A stretch of DNA of 64,000 nt from contig NZ_JACCBZ010000006.1 of NCBI RefSeq assembly GCF_013408825.1, positions 1-64,000 on the forward strand, read 5' to 3'. The notes below the pieces were generated by a model. It saw nothing but the letters and a program-made list of their open reading frames with translations, was not told where the DNA came from and did not search any database. The DNA comes from Mucilaginibacter tundrae. GTDB taxonomy: Bacteria > Bacteroidota > Bacteroidia > Sphingobacteriales > Sphingobacteriaceae. Within the stretch, counting starts at the first letter, position 1. The number at the start of each line of letters is the position of its first letter. Made by a program: the position numbers and the translations under genes. This document shows positions 33,508 to 43,690 of the stretch, one piece after another.

Positions 33508-33897
33508 TTACAGCTCAACAAACTCAATCGGCAAGCCATCCGGATCAGCAAAGAAAGTATAGCGTTTATCGGTAAACTCATCTACACGGATCGGCTCTAC
33601 TGCAATTCCATATTCTTTAATGTGGAATACCGCTTCTTCAATATTATCTACCTCAAAAGCTAAATGGCGAAGGCCTGCGGCTTCTGGTCTTGACGGCCTT
33701 GCCGGAGGATTGGGAAATGAAAAAAGCTCAACCTGGTATTGCCCTGCAACTTCCAGATCGAGCTTGTATGAATCTCTTTGTTCGCGGTAAACTTCCCGAA
33801 CTATATTTAAACCGAGTATTTCTGTATAAAAATGTTTTGACTTTTGGTAGTCGGCACAAATTATGGCGATGTGGTGTACCCGATTTAACTTAAGCAT
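33508..33897 (-). CDS. VOC-family protein (glyoxalase-like)
   Basis: A 129-aa VOC-fold protein close to the SMU1112c/YwkD group. The metal-binding pattern is present (VHHIAIICADYQKSKHFYTEILGL, later LRHLAFEVDNIEEA and DPDGLPIEFVEL). The reaction is uncertain; lactoylglutathione lyase-like or methylmalonyl-CoA epimerase-like chemistry is possible. Its ATG shares one base with the purL stop (TAATG), so translation is coupled. Confidence 0.85.
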   Translation of the reverse strand: MLKLNRVHHIAIICADYQKSKHFYTEILGLNIVREVYREQRDSYKLDLEVAGQYQVELFSFPNPPARPSRPEAAGLRHLAFEVDNIEEAVFHIKEYGIAVEPIRVDEFTDKRYTFFADPDGLPIEFVEL

Positions 33898-36119
33898 TAT
33901 TCGCCTAAAATTTCGTGTAATACGTTATCGTAAACCATTTTCAGGTCGGTGATGTGGCCGAATGGTTCAGCATCAATGTTCAGGAAACCATCGTTAATGG
34001 TACCTAAAAGGCTAAATTCAACTTCGCTGGTTGCCATCATTTCAATAAAGCGTTCCTGGTCATCAGGTGCGATACTTACCACTACCCTGCCCTGTGCTTC
34101 GCCGAATAAAAATGCATCCTTACGGATAGCGCTATCGGTTTCAATATCAAAACCTAATTTGTTTGGCAGTGCAGATTCAACCAAAGTAACATATAAACCA
34201 CCATCAGCCACATCATGAGCCGATTGGATCACTTTATGTTTGATCAATTGCTTAACCACCTGGTGCATGGCGTACTCCTTATCCAGATCAAAATATGGTG
34301 CCGGGGCTGCCAGTATTTTATGCCATGAAGCTAAATATTGTGAGGAAGCGATATCATTAACCGATTCACCTATAAGATAAACTAAATCGCCCGGTTGTTT
34401 AAAATCGGAGGTCATTAAAGTCGACATATCATCCATTACACCCAACATACCAATAGTTGGTGTAGGAAAAACAGAACCGCCATCGGCAGATTGATTATAG
34501 AAACTTACGTTGCCACCGGTAACCGGGGTTTCAAACTTGATACAAGCCGCGCTCATACCTTGTATGGCGCTTACAAACTGCCAGTAAACTTCAGGATTGT
34601 AAGGGTTGCCAAAGTTAAGGCAATTGGTTATCGCAACCGGTTCGCCACCTGCACAAGTAATGTTACGTGCGGCTTCCGCTACCGCTATTTCGCAACCCTT
34701 TTTAGGATCAGCGTATACATAGCGTGAGTTGCAATCGGTAGTAATTACAATGGCCTTATCAGTACCCATAACGGCAACTACTGCTGCATCGCTCGGGCGA
34801 TTGGCGGTCATGGTTGATACACCTACCATTGAATCATACTGATCAGTTACCCAACGTTTTGAAGCAATATTAGGGTGGGATATTAAATGCTCGGCAACTG
34901 CTACTAAATCGGCAGGTTCCTGTACATCTTCTATTTTAAATTTTTGATTTTCTTTAAAGTAAGCAGGCTCTTTGTATTCACGCTGGTAAACCGGTGCGCC
35001 TCCGCCTAAAACCAAATCATCGGCAGGCACATCAGCAACTAATTCGCCTTTAACATAATATTGCAAACGCTGGGTATCGGTAACTTCACCAATAATAGCG
35101 CAGTTCAGATCCCATTTATCAAATACAGCTTCTACTTCTGCTTCGCGGCCTTTATGTACCACGATCAGCATACGCTCCTGTGATTCAGAAAGCAATATCT
35201 CGAAAGGTTTCATGTTTTCCTGGCGGGTTGGTACTTTATCTAAATCGATACGCATACCATGTTCGCCTTTGGCCGACATTTCGGAGTTGGAGCAGATGAT
35301 ACCGGCAGCGCCCATATCCTGCATACCTACAACGGCACCTGTTTTGATAACTTCAAGGGTTGCTTCAAGTAATAATTTTTCCTGGAATGGATCACCTACC
35401 TGTACAGCGGGTAAGTCGTTTACCGAATCTTCGGTTATATCTTTTGATGCGAAAGCCGCACCGTGTATACCATCTTTACCGGTCGCAGAACCTACAATGT
35501 AAACCGGGTTCCCAACACCATAAGATGTTGCCGAAACAGTTTCGCCGGCTTTTACAATGCCAGCAGAGAAAGCGTTAACCAAAGGGTTAACGTTGTAGCA
35601 TTCATCAAAAAACAATTCGCCACCGACGGTTGGGATGCCAAAGGCGTTGCCATAATGACTGATACCTTTAACCACGCCTTTAACCAACCATTTGGTACGA
35701 TCTAACGCAAGATCGCCAAAACGTAGTGAATTTAACTGCGCGATTGGCCTTGCACCCATGGTAAATATATCACGGTTTATACCGCCCACACCTGTTGCGG
35801 CGCCCTGATAAGGCTCTAATGCTGAGGGGTGATTATGTGATTCTATTTTGAACGCACAACCAATACCATCGCCCAAATCAACTAAACCTGCATTTTCCTC
35901 GCCTGCTTTAGCCAGCATGCGCGGGCCGTCTTTAGGTAAGGTTTTTAACCAGGTGATTGAGTTTTTGTATGAACAGTGCTCGCTCCACATTACCGAGAAA
36001 ATAGAAAGTTCGGTAAAATTGGGAACGCGGCCCATTATTTCAATTATACGATCGTATTCTTCGGGTAACAGGCCTAAATCTTTGGCGGTTTCAACGGTGG
36101 TTAATTCCAGGTGCTCCAA
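33897..36119 (-). CDS. purL: Phosphoribosylformylglycinamidine synthase subunit PurL
   Basis: A 740-aa small-type PurL. It makes formylglycinamidine ribonucleotide from FGAR, ATP and ammonia, the fourth step of purine synthesis, normally with PurS and PurQ. Features include EHCSYKNS near residue 47, ESHNHPSA near 95, GGINRDIFTMGA, and TGGNVSFYNQ and HDVADGGL in the C-terminal half. It is the first gene of a five-gene minus-strand operon. A good promoter lies at 36148-36178. Confidence 0.95.
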   Translation of the reverse strand: MEHLELTTVETAKDLGLLPEEYDRIIEIMGRVPNFTELSIFSVMWSEHCSYKNSITWLKTLPKDGPRMLAKAGEENAGLVDLGDGIGCAFKIESHNHPSALEPYQGAATGVGGINRDIFTMGARPIAQLNSLRFGDLALDRTKWLVKGVVKGISHYGNAFGIPTVGGELFFDECYNVNPLVNAFSAGIVKAGETVSATSYGVGNPVYIVGSATGKDGIHGAAFASKDITEDSVNDLPAVQVGDPFQEKLLLEATLEVIKTGAVVGMQDMGAAGIICSNSEMSAKGEHGMRIDLDKVPTRQENMKPFEILLSESQERMLIVVHKGREAEVEAVFDKWDLNCAIIGEVTDTQRLQYYVKGELVADVPADDLVLGGGAPVYQREYKEPAYFKENQKFKIEDVQEPADLVAVAEHLISHPNIASKRWVTDQYDSMVGVSTMTANRPSDAAVVAVMGTDKAIVITTDCNSRYVYADPKKGCEIAVAEAARNITCAGGEPVAITNCLNFGNPYNPEVYWQFVSAIQGMSAACIKFETPVTGGNVSFYNQSADGGSVFPTPTIGMLGVMDDMSTLMTSDFKQPGDLVYLIGESVNDIASSQYLASWHKILAAPAPYFDLDKEYAMHQVVKQLIKHKVIQSAHDVADGGLYVTLVESALPNKLGFDIETDSAIRKDAFLFGEAQGRVVVSIAPDDQERFIEMMATSEVEFSLLGTINDGFLNIDAEPFGHITDLKMVYDNVLHEILGE

Positions 36120-36147
36120 TGTATTTTTATTTATTTGAAAGGATGCG

Positions 36148-36178
36148 CAAAGGTAGGCAAAAAGGCGGAAAAGGGAAA
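36148..36178 (-). promoter_or_regulatory. Promoter of purL operon
   Basis: TTTC (36178 to 36175), 19 bases, TACCTTTG (36155 to 36148). The start would be near 36141 with a leader of about 20 bases. Confidence 0.6.
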
Positions 36179-36187
36179 GAAAAGGTT

Positions 36188-36289
36188 AGGATAAAGGTAA
36201 AAGGCGAAAGGTTAAAGGTTATTACAGAATAAATAAAATAAAAAAGGTAAAAGAACTTGGTAAAACCTTTCGCCTTTTACCTTTATCCT
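36188..36289. repeat. Perfect 26-bp inverted repeat between purL and tonB
   Basis: The arms 36188-36213 and 36264-36289 are exact complements of an AAAGGTAAAAGGCGAAAGG-type sequence. The T-rich right side makes it a possible terminator for tonB on the minus strand. It looks like a family of interspersed purine-rich repeats. Confidence 0.7.
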
Positions 36290-36321
36290 TTCACCTTATA
36301 TATAATATAATTGTCCCGGCG

Positions 36322-37161
36322 TTATTCTTCGTCTGTTAGTTGGAAATTAATAGGAATCGTGTATTGCACCCTAACTGGATGGCCGTTTTGGATACCGGGT
36401 TTCCAAGCCGGTGCCAGTTTTAAAACACGCAGGGCTTCTTCATCTAATCCGTAGCCAACGCCTCGTTCAACTTTAAAATTTGATAGTTTGCCATCTGCTT
36501 CAATAATAAAACTCACCCAAACTTTGCCCTGGATATGCTGATCGATAGCCATATCGGGATAACGTAAGTTTTTACTTAAGAACTTTGACCACGCCGATGC
36601 CCCGCCATATGGGACAGGCATTACCTCAAGAAATTTAAAATCTGTTACGGTTGCGTTTTCTGTACCAGGACCTGCGGGGCCTGTAACAGGAGCGGAACTA
36701 TTAGCTGGTGCACTTGCCGGCCCCTTTATATCGATCGGGCCAATTGTCCCGCTTTGTATATCTTTAGTTTTAGGCGGCTCTACAAGTGCTTGCGGATCAG
36801 GCTTAACAACAAATGACACAAACTTATGCATAGTTGTTGGTGAAGCGGGAGGCATTGCCACAGAAGGAGTTTTGATATGAGTTATCGGCTTAGGTGGAAC
36901 TACAATAGGCGGCGCCACATAACGGGTTAAGCGTACTGGTCTTGAAGTAAAAATTTCAGTCGCTTTAGTAACTGCTGGCTTAATTAAAATACCGACAACT
37001 AATGCTATGGATATTACACTAATAAAGGTAATTAGCATTGCCTTTACCATCGTCCGCCCATAATGTTGCCTTAATTCATACGCACCGTATTGTTTGTTAC
37101 GGTCATCAAATACAAGCTCGAGCCACTCGGACTTGTACAAATCAAATTTTGGGATAAGCAT
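36322..37161 (-). CDS. tonB: Energy transducer TonB
   Basis: A 279-aa TonB-family protein. A cytoplasmic start is followed by one membrane helix (about residues 40-60, AMLITFISVISIALVVGILI), a proline-rich periplasmic spacer (VVPPKPITHIKTPS, VKPDPQALVEPPK) and a C-terminal TonB domain (about 195-279, GKVWVSFIIEADGKL, GLDEEALRVLKLAPAWKPG). It couples the proton gradient to outer-membrane receptors such as those at 48150 and 51141. No exbBD lies beside it. Confidence 0.9.
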   Translation of the reverse strand: MLIPKFDLYKSEWLELVFDDRNKQYGAYELRQHYGRTMVKAMLITFISVISIALVVGILIKPAVTKATEIFTSRPVRLTRYVAPPIVVPPKPITHIKTPSVAMPPASPTTMHKFVSFVVKPDPQALVEPPKTKDIQSGTIGPIDIKGPASAPANSSAPVTGPAGPGTENATVTDFKFLEVMPVPYGGASAWSKFLSKNLRYPDMAIDQHIQGKVWVSFIIEADGKLSNFKVERGVGYGLDEEALRVLKLAPAWKPGIQNGHPVRVQYTIPINFQLTDEE

Positions 37162-37286
37162 GTTTAGTGAAATTAAATTTCAAATAAAACGTTTTTACGT
37201 ATTTTATATTTTACATTATCTATTAAACACAGCTTGGTTTAACATTTTTTAACATAGTATGATTTTTCTCCGCTAATTCCACAAAA

Positions 37287-37312
37287 AAAGCCGCATATTT
37301 TTATGCAGCTTT
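37287..37312 (-). terminator. Terminator after DUF4468-like gene
   Basis: An 11-bp stem with one mismatch and a 4-base loop is followed on the minus strand by a run of seven T (AAAAAAA at 37283-37289 region on the plus strand). Confidence 0.7.
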
Positions 37313-37336
37313 GTTAAAAATATGTTAAAATACTTA

Positions 37337-37921
37337 TTACCAATCTTTTGTTGTAATAACTTTTTTCTTGTCGCTCTTAATTGGCGTTGCCGAAGTCATT
37401 AACATATACTGCTTTAACCTGTCGCCAAATTGCTTGCTGTAATTACTTATTTGAATAGCATAATTATTCAATTGCCCTTTCTCCAATTTTGATGCGCCAT
37501 TCTCCAAAGGGATATCAATACCCGGCTGTGCTACTGAATTACCATAACGATCGATATAATAAGGTGTGAAAACAAAATCTGTTAACCAATACCTATATTT
37601 TTGATCCTTATATTCAATATTAAAAGTATACCTCACTTCACCGTCGATATGTTTGGCAGCGCTAATGCCTGCAAGCATCAATAGCTTCCCAGTGCCGGTA
37701 ATACTTTCAGCAGATTCGCTTTTATCTACCTTGTCCTTAGGGTAATTTATCTTTAAAAAATATGCTGTTCTATTTTGAAAGGTGTCCACAGTTAACCCCG
37801 GTTGTTGCACCACCTGGTAGTAAATGTATTTATTGTGCTCATCAATTGATAAAAGGTCTTTTTGAGCTACTGCTGATTTAACTGCCAGTAAGCATAACAA
37901 AGCAATAAATAGTTTTTTCAT
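37337..37921 (-). CDS. Exported DUF4468-like protein
   Basis: A 194-aa protein with a signal peptide (residues 1-20, ending SAVAQ) and a domain resembling DUF4468 (TBP-like fold), common in Bacteroidota and of unknown function. The start at 37921 (MKKLFIALL) is preferred to the frame start at 37966 because it gives a proper signal peptide. It has its own terminators on both sides and so appears to be a single-gene unit. Confidence 0.7.
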   Translation of the reverse strand: MKKLFIALLCLLAVKSAVAQKDLLSIDEHNKYIYYQVVQQPGLTVDTFQNRTAYFLKINYPKDKVDKSESAESITGTGKLLMLAGISAAKHIDGEVRYTFNIEYKDQKYRYWLTDFVFTPYYIDRYGNSVAQPGIDIPLENGASKLEKGQLNNYAIQISNYSKQFGDRLKQYMLMTSATPIKSDKKKVITTKDW

Positions 37922-37932
37922 GTTATAAAGAT

Positions 37933-37963
37933 AAAAGCCGCTCCGAATATTCGGGCGGCTTTT
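37933..37963 (-). terminator. Terminator after outer-membrane barrel gene
   Basis: AAAAGCCG and CGGCTTTT enclose an inner CCGAATATTCGG stem, giving a strong hairpin with one bulge just downstream of the 37988 stop. It has T-rich flanks on the minus strand. Confidence 0.75.
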
Positions 37964-37987
37964 CATTAAAAATATAATCAGGTCAGA

Positions 37988-39034
37988 TTAAAATGCGTAA
38001 ACTGCAGCTAATACAAATTGAGAAGCGCTTGCTGTAGGAGCTAAACTACTATCAGTAAATGTAGAATATTGTTGGCTGTTAACTTTATCAAGCCTTACTT
38101 CAGGAATGAAAGTTAATGGACCAGCTTTAATATTAGCAGTTAAAGTAGATCCTAATACCGATCCCCCTGGAAGAGGTCCTGCTAGTACATATGTTGATCC
38201 TGCATCTTCAGTTTTAGCTTTGAAATATTCTTCTCTTAAACCAAGAGTTACTGCTTTTGATACAGCTATCTGTGGATATAAAGCTACGCCGCTGAAACCA
38301 CCGCCGTAATGAGATGGAGAAAAAGTAGCAGCATTTAAACCTAACTTAAATGCAGTAGTTATTTGGTAAGCTGTAGTTAAGTCAAATTCAGTACCTGAAG
38401 TTGGGCCGGTTGCAACGTTTAAGTAAGCAGTCCAGTTTTTAACCGGGGTAATGGTTAACTGCGCGCCAAATGTAGATACATCATGTGCCGATGTGTAGGC
38501 ATTCCACTCATCATTAAATATACCTGCCATTAAACTTACTTTATCGCTAAATGCGTAAGTTAATTTAAAGCCTGCATTTTGGAACGGGCCGTTGGTGAAT
38601 AGGTAAGAAGTTGAGTAGTTAAAGTTTCCTGTCGGAGAAATCACCTCGTAACCAATAAATGTTGACATATAACCCGCGGTCGCGCTCAATTTAGGAGTAA
38701 GGTTGTATGATACATATAAGTTTTGGATATGATAACCTGAAGTTGGAATAGATTGGTCATTACGCGGGCCAAATGATAATTCGCCTACAAATGATGCATT
38801 GCCAACAGTTTTCTTTAAGCCTAAATCAATCATACCTATTGATATTGAATTATTATCAGATGCAAAACTGGTTGGGATATTTGCATGGCCTGATAAATCA
38901 TCTTTATAATAAGTATCAACAGATCCGTAAAGCACTAAAGGAGCATCGGCAGTGGTTTTAACCGTATCCTGGGCTTTTGAGGCATAACTAAAGGCAGAAG
39001 CAGCAAGTAATAAAAGTAAAAATTTCTTTTTCAT
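37988..39034 (-). CDS. Outer-membrane beta-barrel protein (porin-like)
   Basis: A 348-aa exported protein with a signal peptide (residues 1-21, SYASKAQ) and alternating beta-strands, ending in a C-terminal aromatic (AVYAF) typical of barrel insertion. It resembles the putative BBP2-type porins. It lies downstream of the ammonium transporter on the same strand, an arrangement that suggests a porin for small nitrogen compounds. That role is an inference. Confidence 0.8.
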   Translation of the reverse strand: MKKKFLLLLLAASAFSYASKAQDTVKTTADAPLVLYGSVDTYYKDDLSGHANIPTSFASDNNSISIGMIDLGLKKTVGNASFVGELSFGPRNDQSIPTSGYHIQNLYVSYNLTPKLSATAGYMSTFIGYEVISPTGNFNYSTSYLFTNGPFQNAGFKLTYAFSDKVSLMAGIFNDEWNAYTSAHDVSTFGAQLTITPVKNWTAYLNVATGPTSGTEFDLTTAYQITTAFKLGLNAATFSPSHYGGGFSGVALYPQIAVSKAVTLGLREEYFKAKTEDAGSTYVLAGPLPGGSVLGSTLTANIKAGPLTFIPEVRLDKVNSQQYSTFTDSSLAPTASASQFVLAAVYAF

Positions 39035-39279
39035 TTTTGGGGATTGTTAATAGGGTTAATTATAAGTTGAGGGTTGATTTTCTTGAATAAACAGTACATG
39101 GTTGTAATTGATGGCGTTGTGCTGTACCAAACACATTCCATAAGTTTAAAAACTTTATCAAGTAGCTCATTTTAATTATTTATAATAAATAGGTTGAATT
39201 TATATAACAATAAGAAGCCTCTCCCGTCAAAAAATGATGGGTAAATGATAATTTCAGTAAGGTTAAGAGGGCAGTAATA

Positions 39280-39310
39280 ATACCCTGTGCGTTTTTAATG
39301 CACAGGGTAT
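39280..39310 (-). terminator. Terminator after amt
   Basis: An 11-bp perfect stem (ATACCCTGTGC and complement) with a 9-base loop lies 13 bases past the amt stop. Confidence 0.7.
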
Positions 39311-39322
39311 ATTAATAATGTG

Positions 39323-40945
39323 TTATGCAGATACAGTAGATTTTTCGAATAATCCATTGATGCTGATCTCATCATCTTGTGGTGGGTAAACTTCCATACC
39401 GTGATCAAATAAATCAAGGCCACTTAGTTCACCATGTTCTTCAACACGTAGTTTCCAAGGATGTGGGAATTTATTAATAACGTACATCATAACATAGGTT
39501 ACAACAAATACAGCTATCGCAATAGTAAACGTACCTATGGCTTGCGCTTTAAGTACGCTAGCATCGCCACCGTAGAATAAACCTGTTACAAGGTTAGGAG
39601 CGCTGTTATCAGCACCTGTAGGGCCGGTAACACCGTACTCGCCAGTTGCGAATAAACCTAATGATAATGTACCCCAGATACCTGCGAAACCGTGTACAGA
39701 AACTGCACCAACCGGATCGTCAATACGGAAGTATTCTAGCAGATACATACCACCAAACACTACGAAACCAGCTACACCGCCTAATATTAACGCACCAAGC
39801 GGGCTAACCCAATAACAAGGGCAAGTGATAGCAACAAGACCTGCCAAAGTACCATTCAGGGTAAAACCTAAATCGAACTTACCTCTGGTAGTTCCCCACC
39901 ATAAAGCAGCAAACATAGCTGTTAAACCGCCACCGCAAGCTGCAAGTGTAGTATTAGTAGCAATACGGCCTATGCCTTGCGCATCCATAGCTGAAAGTGA
40001 GCTACCAGGGTTAAAACCGTACCATCCAAACCAAAGGATGAATGTACCTACGGCAGCCATAAGCATGTTATGTCCTGGTGGCATGCCGCCTTTTTCTTTA
40101 TCGTCACGAGCGAATATTCTGCCTAAGCGTGGCCCTAACACTATAGCTCCTGCCAGCGAAGCAACCCCGCCAATAGTGTGTACTACAGTTGAACCTGCAA
40201 AATCGCGGAAACCTTGACCTAAAGCTGCATAGAAGTGCCCGGCTGTGCCCATTACCGCTAACCATCCATCAGGACCCCAAGCCCAGTGACCGATAATTGG
40301 GTAGATAAAGCCTGTAATACCAATAGAGTAAAGAATATCTCCACGGAAACTGGTACGGCCAATCATAGCGCCTGAAACAACTGTTGAACAAGTATCAGCG
40401 AAAGCATACTGGAATATCCAGTGCGCGATTACAGGGATACCGGTACCTGAATATGTTGCAGGAGTATTTTGTAAGAAGAACCATGATCCCGCAGCTTTTA
40501 ATGAAGGATCTCCATGCCAGCCGATGAAACCATTGCCCCAACCAAACATAAATGCGTAGCCAATAGCGTAAAATAAAATACCGCAAAGACAGGTGTCGAA
40601 CATACACTCCATCAAAACGTTAACAGTTTCGCGTTTGCGGGCAAAACCAGCCTCAAGCATAACGAAACCAGCCTGCATACCAAATACAAGGAATGCAGCT
40701 ACCAATGTCCATGCAGTGTTGATTGAATTCATCATTGATGTTTCCAGATCTGTAGGTTTTGGAGGTGCAGCGGCTGCAGCGTGTGCTGAAGTACCAAGCA
40801 AGCCGGGCAATGTTACCATTGCAACCAAAACTGCCAGTAATCCCAACATTTTCCCTGTAAAAATAGTCGCACCCAGCGCCCATTTTTCCCGCGTCAGCCC
40901 TTTGAGCGAGCTGAGTAAGTTGTGCTTTGTAGAATTTACTTTCAT
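39323..40945 (-). CDS. amtB: Ammonium transporter, Amt family
   Basis: A 540-aa ammonium channel. After a long N-terminal part with a first hydrophobic segment (residues about 30-55) come eleven Amt helices starting at NTAWTLVAAFLVFGMQAGFVMLEAGFARKRETVN. It also has GDILYSIGITGF and the signature DFAGSTVVHTIGGVASLAGA, in which the pore His follows the Thr. The C-terminus holds SGLDLFDHGMEVYP, where a PII protein usually binds. No glnK gene is beside it. It is divergent from glnN across a 571-base AT-rich region, as expected of nitrogen-controlled genes. Confidence 0.93.
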   Translation of the reverse strand: MKVNSTKHNLLSSLKGLTREKWALGATIFTGKMLGLLAVLVAMVTLPGLLGTSAHAAAAAPPKPTDLETSMMNSINTAWTLVAAFLVFGMQAGFVMLEAGFARKRETVNVLMECMFDTCLCGILFYAIGYAFMFGWGNGFIGWHGDPSLKAAGSWFFLQNTPATYSGTGIPVIAHWIFQYAFADTCSTVVSGAMIGRTSFRGDILYSIGITGFIYPIIGHWAWGPDGWLAVMGTAGHFYAALGQGFRDFAGSTVVHTIGGVASLAGAIVLGPRLGRIFARDDKEKGGMPPGHNMLMAAVGTFILWFGWYGFNPGSSLSAMDAQGIGRIATNTTLAACGGGLTAMFAALWWGTTRGKFDLGFTLNGTLAGLVAITCPCYWVSPLGALILGGVAGFVVFGGMYLLEYFRIDDPVGAVSVHGFAGIWGTLSLGLFATGEYGVTGPTGADNSAPNLVTGLFYGGDASVLKAQAIGTFTIAIAVFVVTYVMMYVINKFPHPWKLRVEEHGELSGLDLFDHGMEVYPPQDDEISINGLFEKSTVSA

Positions 40946-41516
40946 TGTTTGTTTGTTTAATTTAGTTTGATTTGATTGTTTTTAGTTTTATTATATAAAA
41001 ATGTAATAGGGTTGCATTTTTTTATAAATAAGAGGGTCAGTTTTAGTATTAGTTTTATTAAAAGTGTTAGCTAAACCATCCTTTCATTAGAACTTTCATA
41101 AAACTATGGATGAAATTTAACAAAAACAAATTTTAACCTCAAAAAAATTGTTAAAATTTGAATATTTATCAATATTTTAAAAAACATGGTAATTTTATGG
41201 TCGATTTTAAAAAGTTTTTATCTGTTAACAAAAAGTAATTATAAAATTAACAATCAAAATCTATTTTAAGACCGCTTTTTAGACAAACAACATCAATTAT
41301 TTAATAAATTTATCAATTATAAGTCCGTTTTTAGATAAAAAAGCGACTATAAAACTTAAAATGGTGCAAAAAACCGTTAGAAATTTGTAAAAAATTAAAA
41401 AAAATGAATTTTTTATTGAAAAAACGCAATGCTATTTAATTTAGATTAAAACACAGTATAAAATTTAAATGATAATTCTATTTTTGATGTAAACCGAATA
41501 ATTTAAAAACCCTTAC
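40946..41516. other. AT-rich control region between amtB and glnN
   Basis: No gene is seen in these 571 bases. They are extremely AT-rich with runs of A and T. TATTTTTG at 41479-41486 is a possible -7 box for glnN, leaving a leader near 30 bases. No clear shared operator was spotted. Confidence 0.5.
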
Positions 41517-43688
41517 ATGTCTAACATCAGATTTCAAGCGCTCAGGACCGTACAAAGCAGGACGACACCTGAAGTAAAAATACCTTTTCAAAAGATCTCA
41601 GATTTTTTTGGTGCCAATGTTTTCGATAAAAAGAAGATGAAGGAGTATCTTTCGACAGATGCTTACCAGGGAATTGTCAATTCAATAGAAAAAGGTGAAC
41701 CTATACCACGGGATATGGCTGAACAGGTGGCATCGGCTATGAAATCATGGGCATTAGGTAAGGGCGCCACACATTACACACACTGGTTTCAACCACTTAC
41801 CGGCACTACGGCCGAAAAGCATGATGCTTTTTTTGAACCCTCAGAAGATGGTACCGGGATTGAAAAATTTTCAGGAGATGCTTTAGCACAACAGGAGCCG
41901 GATGCATCCAGCTTTCCAAGCGGAGGTATACGTAATACTTTTGAAGCACGTGGATATACCGCATGGGATCCGTCGTCCCCTGCATTTATAATGGCACGTA
42001 CCTTATGTATACCAACTGTATTTGTATCTTATACCGGTGAAGCGCTTGATTATAAGGTGCCATTATTAAAGGCATTAAGTGTTTTAGATAAAGCGGCTAT
42101 TGATGTTTGTCATTACTTCGATAAAAGCATCGAAAAAGTAAACGCGTCATTAGGTATTGAGCAGGAGTATTTTCTGGTTGATATAGCATTATATAATGCT
42201 CGCCCCGATCTGCATTTAACCGGCCGTACGTTATTCGGGCATATGTCGGCTAAAAACCAGCAGTTAGAGGATCATTATTTTGGATCGATACCTGAGCGGG
42301 TTTACGCCTTTATGCAGGATATGGAAACCGAAGCCTTATTATTAGGTATCCCGCTTAAAACACGCCATAACGAGGTCGCGCCATCACAATTTGAGTGCGC
42401 ACCTATATATGAAGAGATAAATTTAGCTATTGACCACAATCAACTATTGATGGATTTGATGGACAGGGTAGCTAAACGTCATAACTTTAAAGTGTTATTA
42501 CACGAGAAACCATATGCGGGTATCAATGGCTCGGGTAAGCATAATAACTGGTCGTTAATTACTAATACCGGTAAAAACTTGTTATCGCCGGGCAAAACGC
42601 CTAAGAACAACCTAATGTTCCTCACCTTCTTTGTAAATACTATCAGGGCGGTGTATGAGCACGCGGATCTATTAAGGGCATCCATTGCGTCGGTTAATAA
42701 CGATCATCGTTTAGGGGCAAGTGAAGCGCCACCTGCGATCATGTCAATATTCTTGGGAAGTCAGTTGACTGAAGTGTTGGATGAGATAGAAACATCAAGG
42801 ATCAGCAAAATAATTAAGGAAGATGCTTTATTATGGCAGGGCATCCCTAAAATACCGCAAATATTAAAGGATAATACAGACAGGAACCGTACATCTCCAT
42901 TCGCGTTTACGGGGAATAAGTTTGAGTTCCGCGCAGTAGGCTCATCGGCCAACTCAGCAGCGCCTATGACCACGCTTAATCTTATTGTGGCCGATCAGCT
43001 TAAAAAGTTTAAGGTTGACGTTGACAAACTGCTTAAAAAGGGCGAAAAAAAGGATGTGGCGATATTAACTATCATTAAACGCTATATTAAAGAATCAAAA
43101 AAGATCCGTTTTGAGGGTAATGGTTATAGTGATGACTGGGAAAAACTTGCTGAAGAAAGAGGTTTATCAAACTTTAAGACCACGCCTAAAGCGCTCGATG
43201 TAATGATCTCGGAAAAATCAGAGGTATTATTTAAAGAAACCGGTTTATTCACTTCTCGCGAAGCGCATGCCCGCCATGAGATCTTACTGGAAAGCTTCTA
43301 CAAAAAATTACAGATAGAGGCCCGTGTGATGGGTGAGCTTGCAAACAATGTTATTTTACCTGCTGCCCTATCCTACCAAACCAAGTTGATTGAAAATGTT
43401 AAGGGATTAAAAGAACTTGGCTTATCGGCAGAGTTATATAAAACACAGCTGGATATTATCACCAGAATATCGGAGCATATTAACGCCATTCGTACTGATG
43501 TAGACAACATGGTACAGGAACGTAAAAAAGCCAATAACATTGAGAACTTACGCGATAAGGCTATTGCTTATGATGAAAAGGTAAAAACCTATTTTGCGCC
43601 GATACGCTACCATGTGGATAAGCTGGAGCAATTTGTCGATGATTCGGTTTGGCCGTTGCCTAAGTTTAGGGAGTTGTTGTTTATATAA
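41517..43688 (+). CDS. glnN: Glutamine synthetase type III
   Basis: A 723-aa GSIII, the form typical of Bacteroidota, which makes glutamine from glutamate, ammonia and ATP. It has the unique N-terminal region (KIPFQKISDFFGANVFD), THYTHWFQPLTG, the metal and substrate segments SLGIEQEYFLVD and RHNEVAPSQFECAPI, and the nucleotide-site HEKPYAGINGSGKHNNWSL. The C-terminal region is helical. It is divergent from amtB, so ammonium uptake and assimilation are paired. Confidence 0.95.
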   Translation: MSNIRFQALRTVQSRTTPEVKIPFQKISDFFGANVFDKKKMKEYLSTDAYQGIVNSIEKGEPIPRDMAEQVASAMKSWALGKGATHYTHWFQPLTGTTAEKHDAFFEPSEDGTGIEKFSGDALAQQEPDASSFPSGGIRNTFEARGYTAWDPSSPAFIMARTLCIPTVFVSYTGEALDYKVPLLKALSVLDKAAIDVCHYFDKSIEKVNASLGIEQEYFLVDIALYNARPDLHLTGRTLFGHMSAKNQQLEDHYFGSIPERVYAFMQDMETEALLLGIPLKTRHNEVAPSQFECAPIYEEINLAIDHNQLLMDLMDRVAKRHNFKVLLHEKPYAGINGSGKHNNWSLITNTGKNLLSPGKTPKNNLMFLTFFVNTIRAVYEHADLLRASIASVNNDHRLGASEAPPAIMSIFLGSQLTEVLDEIETSRISKIIKEDALLWQGIPKIPQILKDNTDRNRTSPFAFTGNKFEFRAVGSSANSAAPMTTLNLIVADQLKKFKVDVDKLLKKGEKKDVAILTIIKRYIKESKKIRFEGNGYSDDWEKLAEERGLSNFKTTPKALDVMISEKSEVLFKETGLFTSREAHARHEILLESFYKKLQIEARVMGELANNVILPAALSYQTKLIENVKGLKELGLSAELYKTQLDIITRISEHINAIRTDVDNMVQERKKANNIENLRDKAIAYDEKVKTYFAPIRYHVDKLEQFVDDSVWPLPKFRELLFI

Positions 43689-43690
43689 GT

